Assembly: GCF_015477605.1 (NCBI RefSeq) | Contig: NZ_JADLQX010000014.1 | Span: 145,957-209,956, forward strand | DNA length: 64,000 nt | DNA from: Nocardia amamiensis | GTDB lineage: Bacteria > Actinomycetota > Actinomycetes > Mycobacteriales > Mycobacteriaceae | Reading direction: 5' to 3' | Shown here: in pieces, positions 54,535 through 63,489 of the stretch | Position numbering within the stretch: position 1 is the first letter of the stretch | Layout of the letters: every line of letters begins with the position of its first letter | Translations under genes and position numbers: made by a program | Notes under the pieces: model-generated | What the model was told of the DNA's origin: nothing | Database searches by the model: none | Seen by the model: only the letters and a program-made list of their open reading frames with translations

Positions 54535-55388
54535 GCGATCACAACGGAGAAGGTCACCGCACGCGTCGGCGTGCGGTGCGCTCGGCCGGGCCCCCGGTCG
54601 AGGAGACCGCGACCGCGTCGACCACAGACGCGAAGACCTCAGCCGCCGTGGCCCACGGCGCAGGAACCTCTGGCTCCCCGCTGGACAGCGGACCGAGCTT
54701 CATTGGCGCGGACCCCTCGACCTCACTGGCGAAACCCGCTTCGCAGGACACGCCCGACTCGGTCGCGCCGAGCGCAGATGTCGCCGCGACATCGGTTGCC
54801 AAGGCGAAAACGGAGGCCGATCCGGACGCTGCGGGAGCCGACGCCGAGCAGGACACCGACAAGGACTCGCCGACCGAGAAAGAGGCGGCACAGACGCGGA
54901 CTCGCGGCGTCGCGCGGATCCTCGCGCTGGCCGCCTCAGCGCTGTTGGTGCTCGCACTCGTGTGCGGCGCGACTGTTTCGGTGTTCGCGATGCGCGCGGC
55001 GCACGAACGCGACGAGCGCCGCGCCGAGTACCTGCAGACCGCCAGGCAGGCGATCGTCAACCTCACCACCATCCGGGCCGACTCGGCCAAGCAGGATATC
55101 GACCGGATTCTGGCGCTGGCCTCCGGCGAGTTCAAGACCGAGTTCGACGGCCGGGTGGACCCGTTCACCAGCATCGTGCAGCAGGCCAAGGTGGTCTCCA
55201 GCGGCGAGATCGTGGAGGCCGCGCTGGAGAGCGATGACGATCGCTCGGCGCGTGTGCTGGTCGCCGCCAAGCAGACGCTCACCAACGCGGGCCAGGCCGA
55301 GCCGCAGACCAGGTATTACCGGTTCCGGGTCACCGTCTCCCGCGGCGACTCCGGCCTGACCGTGTCCGATGTGGAGTTCGTGGCATGA
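54531..55388 (+). CDS. Mce-associated membrane protein (first of two)
   Basis: This 285-aa protein has a charged, low-complexity N-terminal ~120 residues rich in Ala, Asp, Glu and Thr, one membrane helix (ILALAASALLVLALVCGATVSVFAM at ~131-155), and an extracytoplasmic NTF2-like domain (TARQAIVNLTTIRADSAKQDIDRILALASGEFKTEFDGR ... RYYRFRVTVSRGDSGLTVSDVEFV). Such Mam proteins follow mce operons and stabilise the complex. Stop overlaps the next gene (ATGA). Confidence 0.87.
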   Translation: MSDHNGEGHRTRRRAVRSAGPPVEETATASTTDAKTSAAVAHGAGTSGSPLDSGPSFIGADPSTSLAKPASQDTPDSVAPSADVAATSVAKAKTEADPDAAGADAEQDTDKDSPTEKEAAQTRTRGVARILALAASALLVLALVCGATVSVFAMRAAHERDERRAEYLQTARQAIVNLTTIRADSAKQDIDRILALASGEFKTEFDGRVDPFTSIVQQAKVVSSGEIVEAALESDDDRSARVLVAAKQTLTNAGQAEPQTRYYRFRVTVSRGDSGLTVSDVEFVA

Positions 55389-55879
55389 ACCTGAACGGAA
55401 TTCGAGGCAGGATCCTGCTCGCGGTGCTCGGCGTCGTGGTCGCGGCGGCCGCGGTCATCGGCGGCGTCAACGGATACCGCTACTGGGACGACCGGCAGGC
55501 CGAGCACGCGCGCAAAGACGCCGTCGCCACGGCCAGTCGCACCGTCGAGGCCATGTTCACCTACAGCCCGCAGACCGTGGACACCGACCTGCGGAAGTCG
55601 GCCGACAACCTCACCGGCGATTTCCGGGAGGACTACTTGACGCTGATCGACAAGCAGATCGCGCCGGGAGCCAAGGAAAAGCAGCTCACCGTCACCGCAA
55701 CCACACAGGCGGGCGGTGTCGTCTCCGCCGACCGCTCGCACGCGGTGGTCCTGCTGTTTCTCAACCAGGTCATGACGAGCAAGGACACGCCGCAGGGCAC
55801 CACCACCGGCAGCCGGGTGCGCGTCAGCTTGGCGAAAACCGACTCACGCTGGTTGGTCGAGGCCGTCACTCCGGTCTGA
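55385..55879 (+). CDS. Mce-associated membrane protein (second)
   Basis: This 164-aa protein has one N-terminal helix (ILLAVLGVVVAAAAVIGGVNGYRYW), then the Mam NTF2-like extracytoplasmic domain with TVEAMFTYSPQTVDTDLRKSADNLTGDFREDYLTLIDKQIAPGAKEK and RVRVSLAKTDSRWLVEAVTPV. It closes the mce4 operon. The following 64 bp separate it from a convergent XRE regulator. Confidence 0.87.
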   Translation: MNLNGIRGRILLAVLGVVVAAAAVIGGVNGYRYWDDRQAEHARKDAVATASRTVEAMFTYSPQTVDTDLRKSADNLTGDFREDYLTLIDKQIAPGAKEKQLTVTATTQAGGVVSADRSHAVVLLFLNQVMTSKDTPQGTTTGSRVRVSLAKTDSRWLVEAVTPV

Positions 55880-55943
55880 GCCGCCCGAGAACCAGCTCGA
55901 GGGACATGCGTTGGGCAGCTAACAATCTTGGCCGCCTATCAGC

Positions 55944-57131
55944 TCAAATCTTCACGTTGGCCCATTTCGCGAACCGGGTCAGGGCGTCGGTTCCGCGGCG
56001 GGCGTGGGCGAGCACGCGAACGGTGTCGTGGACCTGGGGGTGGTTGCGCGTCAGACCCGGTGCGATCCGGCGTGCCTGGTCGAGACTGGTGAGGGCACGA
56101 TGCTTGTCCCCGTGTAGCAACCACGCGCGCGACACGTCGATCCAGTGATGCCCGGCGCGGGAGGGAGTGACCGATGCCGGTAGCCGAATCCGCTCCGCGC
56201 GCGCGACCGCGGTGGTGCCATCGGACAATTCGACGGGTACAGCGACGGAGTGGATCGCGACGTTCGGCAGATGGAACCCGGTCCCGTACTCCTGATACTG
56301 GTCGGAGCTGATCGCCTCGCCGATTCGGCGTGCCTCTCGCAAATGCGTTTCGGCGGTATCGGCGTCGAGCGCACGGGCCGCGAGTATCGCCCCTCGCAGG
56401 TGCAGCGCGCCTCGCACCGCGAGGACTTCCGGTGTCGTGGGCAGCTTCTCGCTGGCGGCGTGCGCGCGCTCCACGAGCCGCAGCCCACCGGCGTACGCGC
56501 CGGAGTACAGCAGGATCAGCGCACGATGATATTCCGCCGCGATCGGCCACGCCGGGTCACCACTGCGTTCAGCGGCCCAGACGCAGCGTTCAGCGGCCAA
56601 CCCGGCGAGGTCGAGGTAGCCGTACCGGTAGGCGACCGACGACGCACTGTTGTAGGCGTAGGCGAGCGTCGAATAGATCATCTCGAGACGATGCCCGGAA
56701 GGCTCGTCGCTCGCGAGCACGTGCAAACCGTGGATTACGTCCGGCAGTTCGGTGAGGTGGTCGCCGTACCGGCCCCGTCGCCTGCTCTGCTGAACCCGAT
56801 GCAGTCCCGCGGTCAGCTCTTTCAAGGTAGTCGGCGCGCTCAGTGGTTCGTCGTTGAACGCCAGGATCTTTCGGCGCAGCTCCCGGATGGTGGCGTGTGC
56901 CCCAACATCGTCGCGCGCCGGGGTATAAGGCTGCCCGGTCAGATCCTCGATGTTCACCCCGAGGGCACCGGCCACGGCCGCGATGAACGCGGGCGAGGCT
57001 GGGCGGGCGCCTCGCTCGACCTTGCGCAGCAGCGACACCGACACGTTCGCCTTCTGCGCAAGCTGTGGTTGCGTGAGCCGGGCGAGCTTGCGCGCCCTGG
57101 CGGTACGTCCCCCGACCCCGGCATCATCCAT
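55944..57131 (-). CDS. XRE-family regulator with TPR-like C-terminal region
   Basis: This 395-aa protein has an N-terminal XRE helix-turn-helix (KLARLTQPQLAQKANVSVSLLRKVERGARPASPAFIAAVAGALGV, residues ~15-60) and a long C-terminal helical region with tetratricopeptide-like repeats (AGLAAERCVWAAERSGDPAWPIAAEYHRALILLYSGAYAGGLRLVERAHAASEKLP). ATG at 57131 has GGAGG directly upstream. It is divergent from three small overlapping genes. TPR-XRE proteins often sense peptides or partner proteins, and that role is inferred here. Confidence 0.85.
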   Translation of the reverse strand: MDDAGVGGRTARARKLARLTQPQLAQKANVSVSLLRKVERGARPASPAFIAAVAGALGVNIEDLTGQPYTPARDDVGAHATIRELRRKILAFNDEPLSAPTTLKELTAGLHRVQQSRRRGRYGDHLTELPDVIHGLHVLASDEPSGHRLEMIYSTLAYAYNSASSVAYRYGYLDLAGLAAERCVWAAERSGDPAWPIAAEYHRALILLYSGAYAGGLRLVERAHAASEKLPTTPEVLAVRGALHLRGAILAARALDADTAETHLREARRIGEAISSDQYQEYGTGFHLPNVAIHSVAVPVELSDGTTAVARAERIRLPASVTPSRAGHHWIDVSRAWLLHGDKHRALTSLDQARRIAPGLTRNHPQVHDTVRVLAHARRGTDALTRFAKWANVKI

Positions 57132-57271
57132 GCCTCCACGGTGACACACGATGTGCCGCTTCGCAGGGCTTCATCCAGGACAAGGTATCCACAGGCCCCG
57201 ACGCCGGGTTGACCTCGAGTCCCCGGCGTCGGGTGCTCACCAATCACACCAACGCGCCAGGGGGATACGAG

Positions 57272-57580
57272 ATGCCCGAAGGACTCGCAGTCGTACTGAT
57301 CGTCGCAGCCGCCGTCGTCGGGATGCTGCTACTCCTGTTCTGCGTGCTGCCCTGGCTGATCGAGGTGGGCAGCCAGCTGACCGAACTCGAGAACTCTGCC
57401 GAACTGCCGCAACGGCGAGGGCCGCACGCCGCGCCGCGCAGACCGTACCTGGTGGATGAGGCGCACTGGGTGACACAGGAACACATCGATTGCGACGCTC
57501 GTACCTGCGGTGCCAAGGGTGCAGCTATCGACGTGCTCATTGAAGCCGGGCGCATGCGGCCCGGGAGGAACCTCCGGTGA
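57272..57580 (+). CDS. Small single-pass membrane protein (unknown)
   Basis: This 102-aa product has a strong membrane helix at residues ~5-30 (LAVVLIVAAAVVGMLLLLFCVLPWLIEVG). After a linker, it has a short soluble part with two Cys (HIDCDARTCGAKGAAIDVLIEAGRMRPGR). GGGGGATACGAG lies before the ATG. It is the first of three genes divergent from the XRE regulator. I do not recognise the family. Confidence 0.75.
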   Translation: MPEGLAVVLIVAAAVVGMLLLLFCVLPWLIEVGSQLTELENSAELPQRRGPHAAPRRPYLVDEAHWVTQEHIDCDARTCGAKGAAIDVLIEAGRMRPGRNLR

Positions 57581-57765
57581 ACGCCGGTAACAACCATGAC
57601 GATGACGGACTCCGGGTCCGCGAATCCCTCACCAACGGCTCCGTGCAGTTCATCGGACCGGACGGCTTCCCCCGCACTCCCGAAGAGCACGCCGAAATCC
57701 TCGAGGACGAGGCGATCGACCGCGCCTATGAACTTCTCGACACGCGAGCCGATGGCGCTCAGTGA
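57577..57765 (+). CDS. Small acidic protein (unknown)
   Basis: This 62-aa acidic protein begins at a GTG overlapping the preceding stop (GTGA). It has no membrane segment or signal peptide. SLTNGSVQFIGPDGFPRTPEEHAEILEDEAIDRAYELLDTRAD suggests a short beta hairpin and a helix. The tight overlaps with both neighbours make it a genuine part of a three-gene unit. Function unknown. Confidence 0.7.
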   Translation: MNAGNNHDDDGLRVRESLTNGSVQFIGPDGFPRTPEEHAEILEDEAIDRAYELLDTRADGAQ

Positions 57766-57985
57766 GCCACAGGCGAAGGTGCTTGCCGCACTGGCCGATC
57801 GCGCGCTCGCCGTTCGACAGCTCTGTCTGCTCGTCGGCTTGTCCCGGGACGCCACGCATGCCGCATTGCGGTCGCTGTCCTACTTGGGGTGGGTGCGCTA
57901 CTTCCCCGGCACCCGGACATGGCGCATCACCAAGTCCGGTCGCCGCGTGATCTCGGACCAGCGCTACCGCGATTTCCTGCCTTGA
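57752..57985 (+). CDS. Small winged-helix protein
   Basis: This 77-aa protein begins at the ATG at 57752 inside the previous gene. LSEPQAKVLAALADRALAVRQLCLLVGLSRDATHAALRSLSYLGWVRYFPGTRTWRITKSGRRVI forms a single winged-helix domain, possibly DNA- or RNA-binding. The longer frame reads through the acidic gene and is a shadow. It ends the three-gene unit. Confidence 0.72.
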   Translation: MALSEPQAKVLAALADRALAVRQLCLLVGLSRDATHAALRSLSYLGWVRYFPGTRTWRITKSGRRVISDQRYRDFLP

Positions 57986-58118
57986 CTCCGGGGCGAGCTC
58001 CGCGGGACCGGGTTACGGTCCCATCACCGAGGCAGGTACCCAGCCTTCGCGGATCTCGGAGTGAAAGCTCAACTCCAGTAATGGAGTTCGTGAACACGAG
58101 GAGCCCGAAGCAGCAGTG

Positions 58119-59606
58119 CTACGCGGTGGCAGCCGGGGTCTTATCAGTGCCGGGCGAGTCCGTTTCGCGCGGCAGCCGCACGGTGAACGTCGTCCCTTCG
58201 CCGGGCGTACTGCGCACGACGACCTCGCCGCCGTGCGCGATGACCAGGGCCTGCACGATGGACAGGCCGAGTCCGGTGCCGCCGCTGGCGCGGGTGCGGG
58301 AGGTGTCGGTGCGGTAGAAGCGTTCGAAGACGCGTTCGGCCTCCTCCGGGGGCAGACCAGGGCCGGTGTCGGCGACCTCGAGCAGGACGTGATCGGCCGC
58401 GGGTGTCAGCCGGACCGTCACCGACGCGTCGGGTGCGGTGTGCGTGACGGCGTTGTTCAGCAGGTTGCCCAGGACCTGGCGTAACCGCGCCTCGTCGCCG
58501 AGCACCTCGAGTATCCCTTCGCCCGGTTCGACTTTCAGCTCGATGGTGCGCACCGGTCCGTCGGAGTGTCCGGCGGCAACCACCGCACGCGCGTTGTGCA
58601 CCGCGTCGCTGGCGATGGCGAGCAGGTCCACCTGCCCCAGTTCCAGCGGGCGTTGGGCGTCCAGCCGCGCGAGCATCAGCAGGTCTTCGACCAGCACGCC
58701 CATCCGCTGGGATTCACGCTCGATGCGGTCCATGAACGTGCCCGGATCGGCGGTGGCGCCTTGGCGGTACAGCTCGGCGAACCCGCGGATCGTGGTCAGC
58801 GGAGTGCGCAGTTCGTGACTGGCGTCGGCGACGAATCGGCGCATGCGCTCCTCGGAACGCCGGGCTGCCTCCTCGGATGCCTCGGTCGCGGTGAACGCGC
58901 GCTGGATCTGCGTCAGCATGCTGTTCAGCGACCGGGACAACCGGTCGACCTCGGTGTTGGTACCCCGCACCGGCACGCGGCGGTGCAGGTCGCCGCCCGC
59001 GATCGCCGCGGCGATGCTCTCCACCCGGCGCAACGGCCGCAGACTGCGCCGCACCATGAAGTACGCCATTACCGCGAGCGCGGCCAGGACGATCGCCCCG
59101 ACGATCAGTTGCAGCATGACCAATCGCCGCACCGTGTCGGTGTTCTGCGTGAGTGGCAGCGCCACCGTGGTCGTGCCGTCCGGAGTGCGCACCGTCAGCA
59201 CACGCCACTCGGTCGAACCGTTCACGGAGCCGACGGTGTACGGCCCCGATCGCGGTGTTTGCCGTAGGTCGGGCTCGGAATCCACGCCGAAAGTGGGGAT
59301 CAGGATCATGCGTCCATCGGTTCTCAGCGAGCGCACGTAGAACTGGCTCGGGGCGTGGCGCGGATCGGGTGGCAGCACCGGTGGTGGCAGGGGCCGCCGC
59401 GCCCACTCCATCGCGCCCTCGTGCAACTGCTGGTCGGTCCGGTCGGTCAGCTGCTGCTCCAAGCCGGAGGTGACCACCGTGCCGGAGACGAGCAGGCCCA
59501 GTCCGGCGGTGAGCACCAGCAGGACCATCAGCGTCACCCGCAGGGGGATCGCGGACAGCAGCTCAGAGGCTTTCGTACGCGCTATCGCGACCTTGCTCTG
59601 GCTCAC
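58119..59606 (-). CDS. phoR: Sensor histidine kinase PhoR
   Basis: This 495-aa kinase has two membrane helices (about residues 20-45 and 160-184) flanking a sensor domain, HAMP (RRSLRPLRRVESIAAAIAGGDLHRRV), His264 in DASHELRTPLTTIRGFAELYRQGA, and the ATPase N/G boxes (NLLNNAVTH, DTGPGLP, GGTGLGLSI). HisKA and HAMP regions match M. tuberculosis PhoR closely. The GTG start overlaps the phoP stop (GTGA). PhoPR controls cell-envelope lipid and stress genes. Confidence 0.9.
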   Translation of the reverse strand: MSQSKVAIARTKASELLSAIPLRVTLMVLLVLTAGLGLLVSGTVVTSGLEQQLTDRTDQQLHEGAMEWARRPLPPPVLPPDPRHAPSQFYVRSLRTDGRMILIPTFGVDSEPDLRQTPRSGPYTVGSVNGSTEWRVLTVRTPDGTTTVALPLTQNTDTVRRLVMLQLIVGAIVLAALAVMAYFMVRRSLRPLRRVESIAAAIAGGDLHRRVPVRGTNTEVDRLSRSLNSMLTQIQRAFTATEASEEAARRSEERMRRFVADASHELRTPLTTIRGFAELYRQGATADPGTFMDRIERESQRMGVLVEDLLMLARLDAQRPLELGQVDLLAIASDAVHNARAVVAAGHSDGPVRTIELKVEPGEGILEVLGDEARLRQVLGNLLNNAVTHTAPDASVTVRLTPAADHVLLEVADTGPGLPPEEAERVFERFYRTDTSRTRASGGTGLGLSIVQALVIAHGGEVVVRSTPGEGTTFTVRLPRETDSPGTDKTPAATA

Positions 59607-60331
59607 GTTCCGCTCTTGCGATGGGGCGCGCGCATGACGTAACCGACGCCGCGCAGAGTATGGATCAGCCGAATATCGCCCGTGTCGACCTTCTTACGCA
59701 GGTAGGAGACATACGTCTCCACCACGCCGACCTCGCCGCCGAAGTCGTAACGCCATACGTGATCGAGGATGCGCGGCTTACTCAACACCGTTCCGGCGTT
59801 GACCATGAAATACCGCAGCAGCGTGAACTCGGTGGGCGACAGTGCCACCGGCTCGCCCGCCTTCCACACCTCATGGGTGTCGTCGTCGAGCTCGATGTCC
59901 TCGAAGCGAATGCGCGAGGTCTCCCGCTGCGGCGCGGCGTGACCCGCGCGCCGCAAGATGACCCGCAACCTCGCCACGACCTCTTCCAGGCTGAACGGCT
60001 TGGTGACGTAGTCGTCGGCCCCAAGGGTGAGGCCGGTGACTTTGTCCTGCACCTCGTCGCGTGCGGTGAGGAACAGCACGGGGGCGTCGACGCCATCGGC
60101 GCGCAGCCTGCGCAGCAGGCCGAAGCCGTCCATACCCGGCATCATCACGTCCACGATCAGCGCCTGCGGGCGGAACGTGCGCGCCTTGTCCAGCGCTTGG
60201 GCGCCATCGGCCGCGGTGTCCACCTCGAAGCCCTGATAGCGCAGGCTCACCGAGAGGAGTTCGACGATCATCGGCTCGTCGTCGACCACCAGCACCCTGG
60301 CCTCGGGTTGCTCCACCGGCGCACTGCTCAT
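59603..60331 (-). CDS. phoP: Response regulator PhoP
   Basis: This 242-aa OmpR-family regulator has the receiver acidic pocket D17-D18, phospho-acceptor D61 (LIVDVMMPGMDGFGLLRRL) and KPFSLEEV, followed by a winged-helix DNA-binding domain with PTEFTLLRYFMVNAGTVLSKPRILDHVWRYDFGGEVGVVETYVSYLRKKVDTG. The sequence is close to M. tuberculosis PhoP. It lies upstream of phoR with GTGA overlap and is preceded by an ATGA-coupled MSERSER leader ORF. Confidence 0.92.
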   Translation of the reverse strand: MSSAPVEQPEARVLVVDDEPMIVELLSVSLRYQGFEVDTAADGAQALDKARTFRPQALIVDVMMPGMDGFGLLRRLRADGVDAPVLFLTARDEVQDKVTGLTLGADDYVTKPFSLEEVVARLRVILRRAGHAAPQRETSRIRFEDIELDDDTHEVWKAGEPVALSPTEFTLLRYFMVNAGTVLSKPRILDHVWRYDFGGEVGVVETYVSYLRKKVDTGDIRLIHTLRGVGYVMRAPHRKSGT

Positions 60332-60408
60332 GCCTCGCCTCGCTGGCGCTCGGTTCCGGCATGCGCGATGCGCGCTGCGTCGATGATTCGCTCGCTGCGC
60401 TCGCTCAT
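60328..60408 (-). CDS. Short MSERSER leader ORF coupled to phoP
   Basis: This 26-codon ORF begins MSERSERIIDAARIAHAG, ends with ERQRGEA, and its TGA overlaps the phoP ATG (ATGA). The first codons are almost the same as those of the fadE33 leader at 5804, the only other copy I see in the window. The reverse-direction sequence CGCTCGCTGCGCTCGCTCAT is shared, and each ORF uses the same stop-start overlap. Confidence 0.5.
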   Translation of the reverse strand: MSERSERIIDAARIAHAGTERQRGEA

Positions 60409-60493
60409 GGCTTCATGGTCCAGTACCCGGCTGCGAAGTTCCTGGATCGAAGCTGGGTGATTCCTGTGCACCGCGGGACGGCTGAACGCCTGG

Positions 60494-62053
60494 TCAGCGC
60501 GGCTCGCGAGGTTCCGGGTACACGTCGTCGTCGGTCAGCAGAGCGCTGCCCGCGACCTGGCCCTGCGCCAGCGCGTCCAAGAAGGCGCGGGCCCAGCGGT
60601 CCACGTCGTGGGCCAGCACCTGGCGGCGCAGCGAGCGCATCCGCCTGCGCTTGACGTCCCGGTCGTCGCCGAGCGCGGCGACGATCGCGTCCTTCACGTC
60701 GTCGAGGTCGTGCGGGTTGCACAGGTACGCCTGGCGCAGTTCCGCGGCAGCGCCGGTGAACTCGCTCAACACCAAGGTGCCGTTCAGTCCGCTGTGGCAG
60801 GCGACGTACTCCTTGGCGACCAGGTTCATGCCATCGCGCAGCGGCGTCACCAGCATCACGTCCGCGGCCACGAAGAACGCGACCAGCTCGTCGCGCGGAA
60901 TCGGCCGGTGCAGATAGTGCACCACCGGATAGCCCACCCTGGCGAACTCGCCGTTGATCCGGCCTACCTGACGCTCGATATCGCCGCGCATCTGGATATA
61001 GCTCTCGACGCGCTCGCGGCTGGGCGTGGCCAGTTGGATCATGACCGTGTCGGCCGGATCGATCCGGCCCTCGATGAGCAGCTCCTCCAGCGCGTTGAGC
61101 CGGATGTCGATGCCCTTGGTGTAGTCCAGGCGGTCCACGCCGAGCAGGATGTTCTTCGGATTGCCCAGCTCGGCCCGGATCTTCGCGGCGCGTTCGCGCA
61201 CCGACCTGCGCCGGGATTGCTCGTCGAGGTCGGCGGAGGCGATCGAGATCGGGAACGCGCCGACCCGCACCGTCCGGAATCCGACCTGGACGACGCCGAG
61301 CTTGGATCGCACGCCGACCGATCCGCGCGAAGTCGGCTGGCCGGCCAGCCGGCGAGCCAGGTAGAGGAAGTTCTGCGCGCCGCCGGGTAGGTGGAAGCCG
61401 ATCAGGTCGGCGCCGAGCAGGCCCTCCACGATCTCGGTCCGCCACGGCATCTGCATGAACAGCTCGACCGGCGGGAACGGGATGTGCAGGAAGAAGCCGA
61501 TCGTGAGATCCGGGCGCAGCATGCGCAGCATCTTGGGCACCAGTTGGAGCTGGTAGTCCTGCACCCATACGGTCGCGCCCTCGGCGGCGACCTTGGCCGT
61601 GGCCTCGGCGAAACGCCGGTTCACGGTGACGTAGGCGCTCCACCACTTGCGGTCGTAGACCGGGCGCACGATCACGTCGTGGTAGAGCGGCCACAGCGTG
61701 CCGTTGGAGAAGCCCTCGTAGTAGTCGGCCACCTCCTGCGCCGCCAGCGGGACCGGGTGCAGTTCGAGGCCGTCCTCGATGATCGGCTCGACGTCCACGT
61801 CGGGGACTCCGGCCCAGCCGACCCACGCGCCCTTGTTGTTGCGCAAGACCGGTTCCAGGGCGGTGACCAGGCCGCCCGGGCTGCGTTTCCATCGGGTGGT
61901 GCCGTCGGGGAGTCGATCGAGGTCGACGGGGAGGCGGTTGGCGACGACGACGAAACCGGAGCCCGCGTCGGGACCGGTGGTTCCGGTCGCGGTGTCAGCA
62001 GTCGAGGTGTCTCTGGCGTGCTCGGAGTCGTCGGACGGGTTCATCTGGTCCAC
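60494..62053 (-). CDS. otsA: Trehalose-6-phosphate synthase OtsA
   Basis: This 519-aa GT20 glycosyltransferase has VVVANRLPVDLDR near residue 35, KRSPGGLVTALEPVL, VWVQDYQLQLVPKMLR, FLHIPFPPVELFMQMPWR, LLGVDRLDYTKGIDIRLNALEELL and VTPLRDGMNLVAKEYVACH, which bind glucose-6-phosphate and the nucleotide-sugar donor. OtsA makes trehalose-6-phosphate, used for trehalose and mycolate-carrier trehalose. The GTG at 62053 or the ATG three codons later are both possible starts. Confidence 0.93.
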   Translation of the reverse strand: MDQMNPSDDSEHARDTSTADTATGTTGPDAGSGFVVVANRLPVDLDRLPDGTTRWKRSPGGLVTALEPVLRNNKGAWVGWAGVPDVDVEPIIEDGLELHPVPLAAQEVADYYEGFSNGTLWPLYHDVIVRPVYDRKWWSAYVTVNRRFAEATAKVAAEGATVWVQDYQLQLVPKMLRMLRPDLTIGFFLHIPFPPVELFMQMPWRTEIVEGLLGADLIGFHLPGGAQNFLYLARRLAGQPTSRGSVGVRSKLGVVQVGFRTVRVGAFPISIASADLDEQSRRRSVRERAAKIRAELGNPKNILLGVDRLDYTKGIDIRLNALEELLIEGRIDPADTVMIQLATPSRERVESYIQMRGDIERQVGRINGEFARVGYPVVHYLHRPIPRDELVAFFVAADVMLVTPLRDGMNLVAKEYVACHSGLNGTLVLSEFTGAAAELRQAYLCNPHDLDDVKDAIVAALGDDRDVKRRRMRSLRRQVLAHDVDRWARAFLDALAQGQVAGSALLTDDDVYPEPREPR

Positions 62054-62128
62054 TCACGCATCCTTTGCGCGTTGCTGTATCCCGCTGGAGTTGTGTAGTC
62101 GACGTCGCCGTTGGCGTCGAGAACGAGC

Positions 62129-62299
62129 CTATTCGCCCCGGGTGCTCGGTCCAATACCCAACATAGACAACAACATCCGGCATTCGTCGGCATCTTCGGC
62201 GTAGGCCGCGACCACCCGCTGCGCCTGGCGGGCGGTCTCGTCGGCGAGTGGCTCCAGTTCGTCGTCCGCAATGTCGTTGGCGCTGCCCTTCGCGGCCAT
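62129..62299 (-). CDS. Conserved 56-aa protein upstream of otsA
   Basis: This short frame reads MAAKGSANDIADDELEPLAD and ends MLLSMLGIGPSTRGE. A GGGAGGAC box lies eight bases before the ATG at 62299. The product is acidic and helical, with no membrane segment. A small protein in the same position next to otsA occurs in M. tuberculosis (Rv3489), which supports it as a real gene. Function unknown. Confidence 0.7.
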   Translation of the reverse strand: MAAKGSANDIADDELEPLADETARQAQRVVAAYAEDADECRMLLSMLGIGPSTRGE

Positions 62300-62487
62300 T
62301 GTCAAGTCCTCCCGGCTCAGTGCGCTCGTACGTGCGAAAAGTCAATGGTATGCGACGCTGGGAAAGGCGTCCGCCGGGGCGGCCGACCGCCGCGTGGCAC
62401 TCGACACCAGGTCACCCGGTCGGTGCGCCCACCCCGCTGGTCCCTATACCGTGGGGAGCGCAGCACCAACTCCACGAAAGGGTCGAT

Positions 62488-63321
62488 ATGCCGCTGGCCA
62501 CGGTGAACGGGATTTCCCTCAACTATCAGGTGAAGGGTGACCGCGCCAGGGGCACCGACGTCAAGGGTTCGGCGCCGCTGGTGGTCATGATCATGGGCAC
62601 CGGCAGTCCCGGCCGGGTGTGGGAGTTGCACCAGGTTCCGGCGCTGGTCGCGGCCGGTTACCGGGTATGCACCTTCGACAACCGCGGGATCGCGCCGTCC
62701 TTCGAGGCGGCTTCCGGCATGACCGTCGACGACCTGGTCGCCGACACGGCCGCCCTCATCGAATTCCTCGGCGAGGGTCCCGCCCTGGTCGTCGGGACGT
62801 CGATGGGCGCCCGGGTGGCCCAGGAGCTGGCGCTGGCCCGCCCCGACCTGGTGCGCAAGGCGGTGTTCATGGCCGGCCACGGACGGCTCGACCAATTCCA
62901 GAAGACGCTGTCGCTCGGCGAACACGAACTGGACGCCAGCGGGGTGAAACTGCCGGCGAAATACGAGGCCGCGATTACCGCGGTGATGAATCTCTCGCCC
63001 GCCACCATGGCCGAGCCGAACGCCGCCCGCGACTGGCTGGACCTGTTCGAGTTCACCGGCGGACCGGTTCCGCCCGGCATCCGCGCGCAGCGCAGGATGG
63101 ACCACGATTTCGACCGGGTCCAGGCATACCGGGCGATTCGCGTGCCCTGCCTTTCGGTCGGATTCGCCGACGACCGGATGATTCCGCCGTACCTGTCCAG
63201 GGAGGTCGCCGACGTGATCCCAGGTGCGCGGTACCAGGAGGTGCCGGACGCTGGACATTTCGGGTATTTGGAACGCCCGGAGGCGGTCAACAAGATTCTG
63301 CTCGACTTCTTTGCGAGCTGA
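62488..63321 (+). CDS. Alpha/beta hydrolase
   Basis: This 277-aa alpha/beta hydrolase has the nucleophile elbow GTSMG with Ser105 (VVGTSMGARVAQELALARPD), a likely acid in FADDRMIPPYL and the catalytic His in DAGHFGYLERPEAVNKILLDFF. FDNRGIAPS matches the oxyanion region. GAAAGGGTCG precedes the ATG. It is divergent from the otsA side and stands alone. Substrate unknown; haloperoxidase-like or esterase activity is typical for this group. Confidence 0.85.
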   Translation: MPLATVNGISLNYQVKGDRARGTDVKGSAPLVVMIMGTGSPGRVWELHQVPALVAAGYRVCTFDNRGIAPSFEAASGMTVDDLVADTAALIEFLGEGPALVVGTSMGARVAQELALARPDLVRKAVFMAGHGRLDQFQKTLSLGEHELDASGVKLPAKYEAAITAVMNLSPATMAEPNAARDWLDLFEFTGGPVPPGIRAQRRMDHDFDRVQAYRAIRVPCLSVGFADDRMIPPYLSREVADVIPGARYQEVPDAGHFGYLERPEAVNKILLDFFAS

Positions 63322-63489
63322 TTGCGCCGCGGCCGACGTGCCCCCTGGGTAAGCGCCCAGGCGTAACGTCTCGCTTGCTAGTGTCGAAACAACGCTCGGG
63401 GACTCTCGACGCCGGTGGCTTGTGAAAACCGGGCGTCGTGCGAACCAAGAGCGATCCCGTACATTGCGCCAGTATCCAGTGAGGTGAAA

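Noticed and set aside
57596..57985. 129-codon form of the winged-helix protein
   Set aside because: The N-terminal part is an out-of-frame reading of the acidic 62-aa gene; the domain begins at the ATG at 57752.
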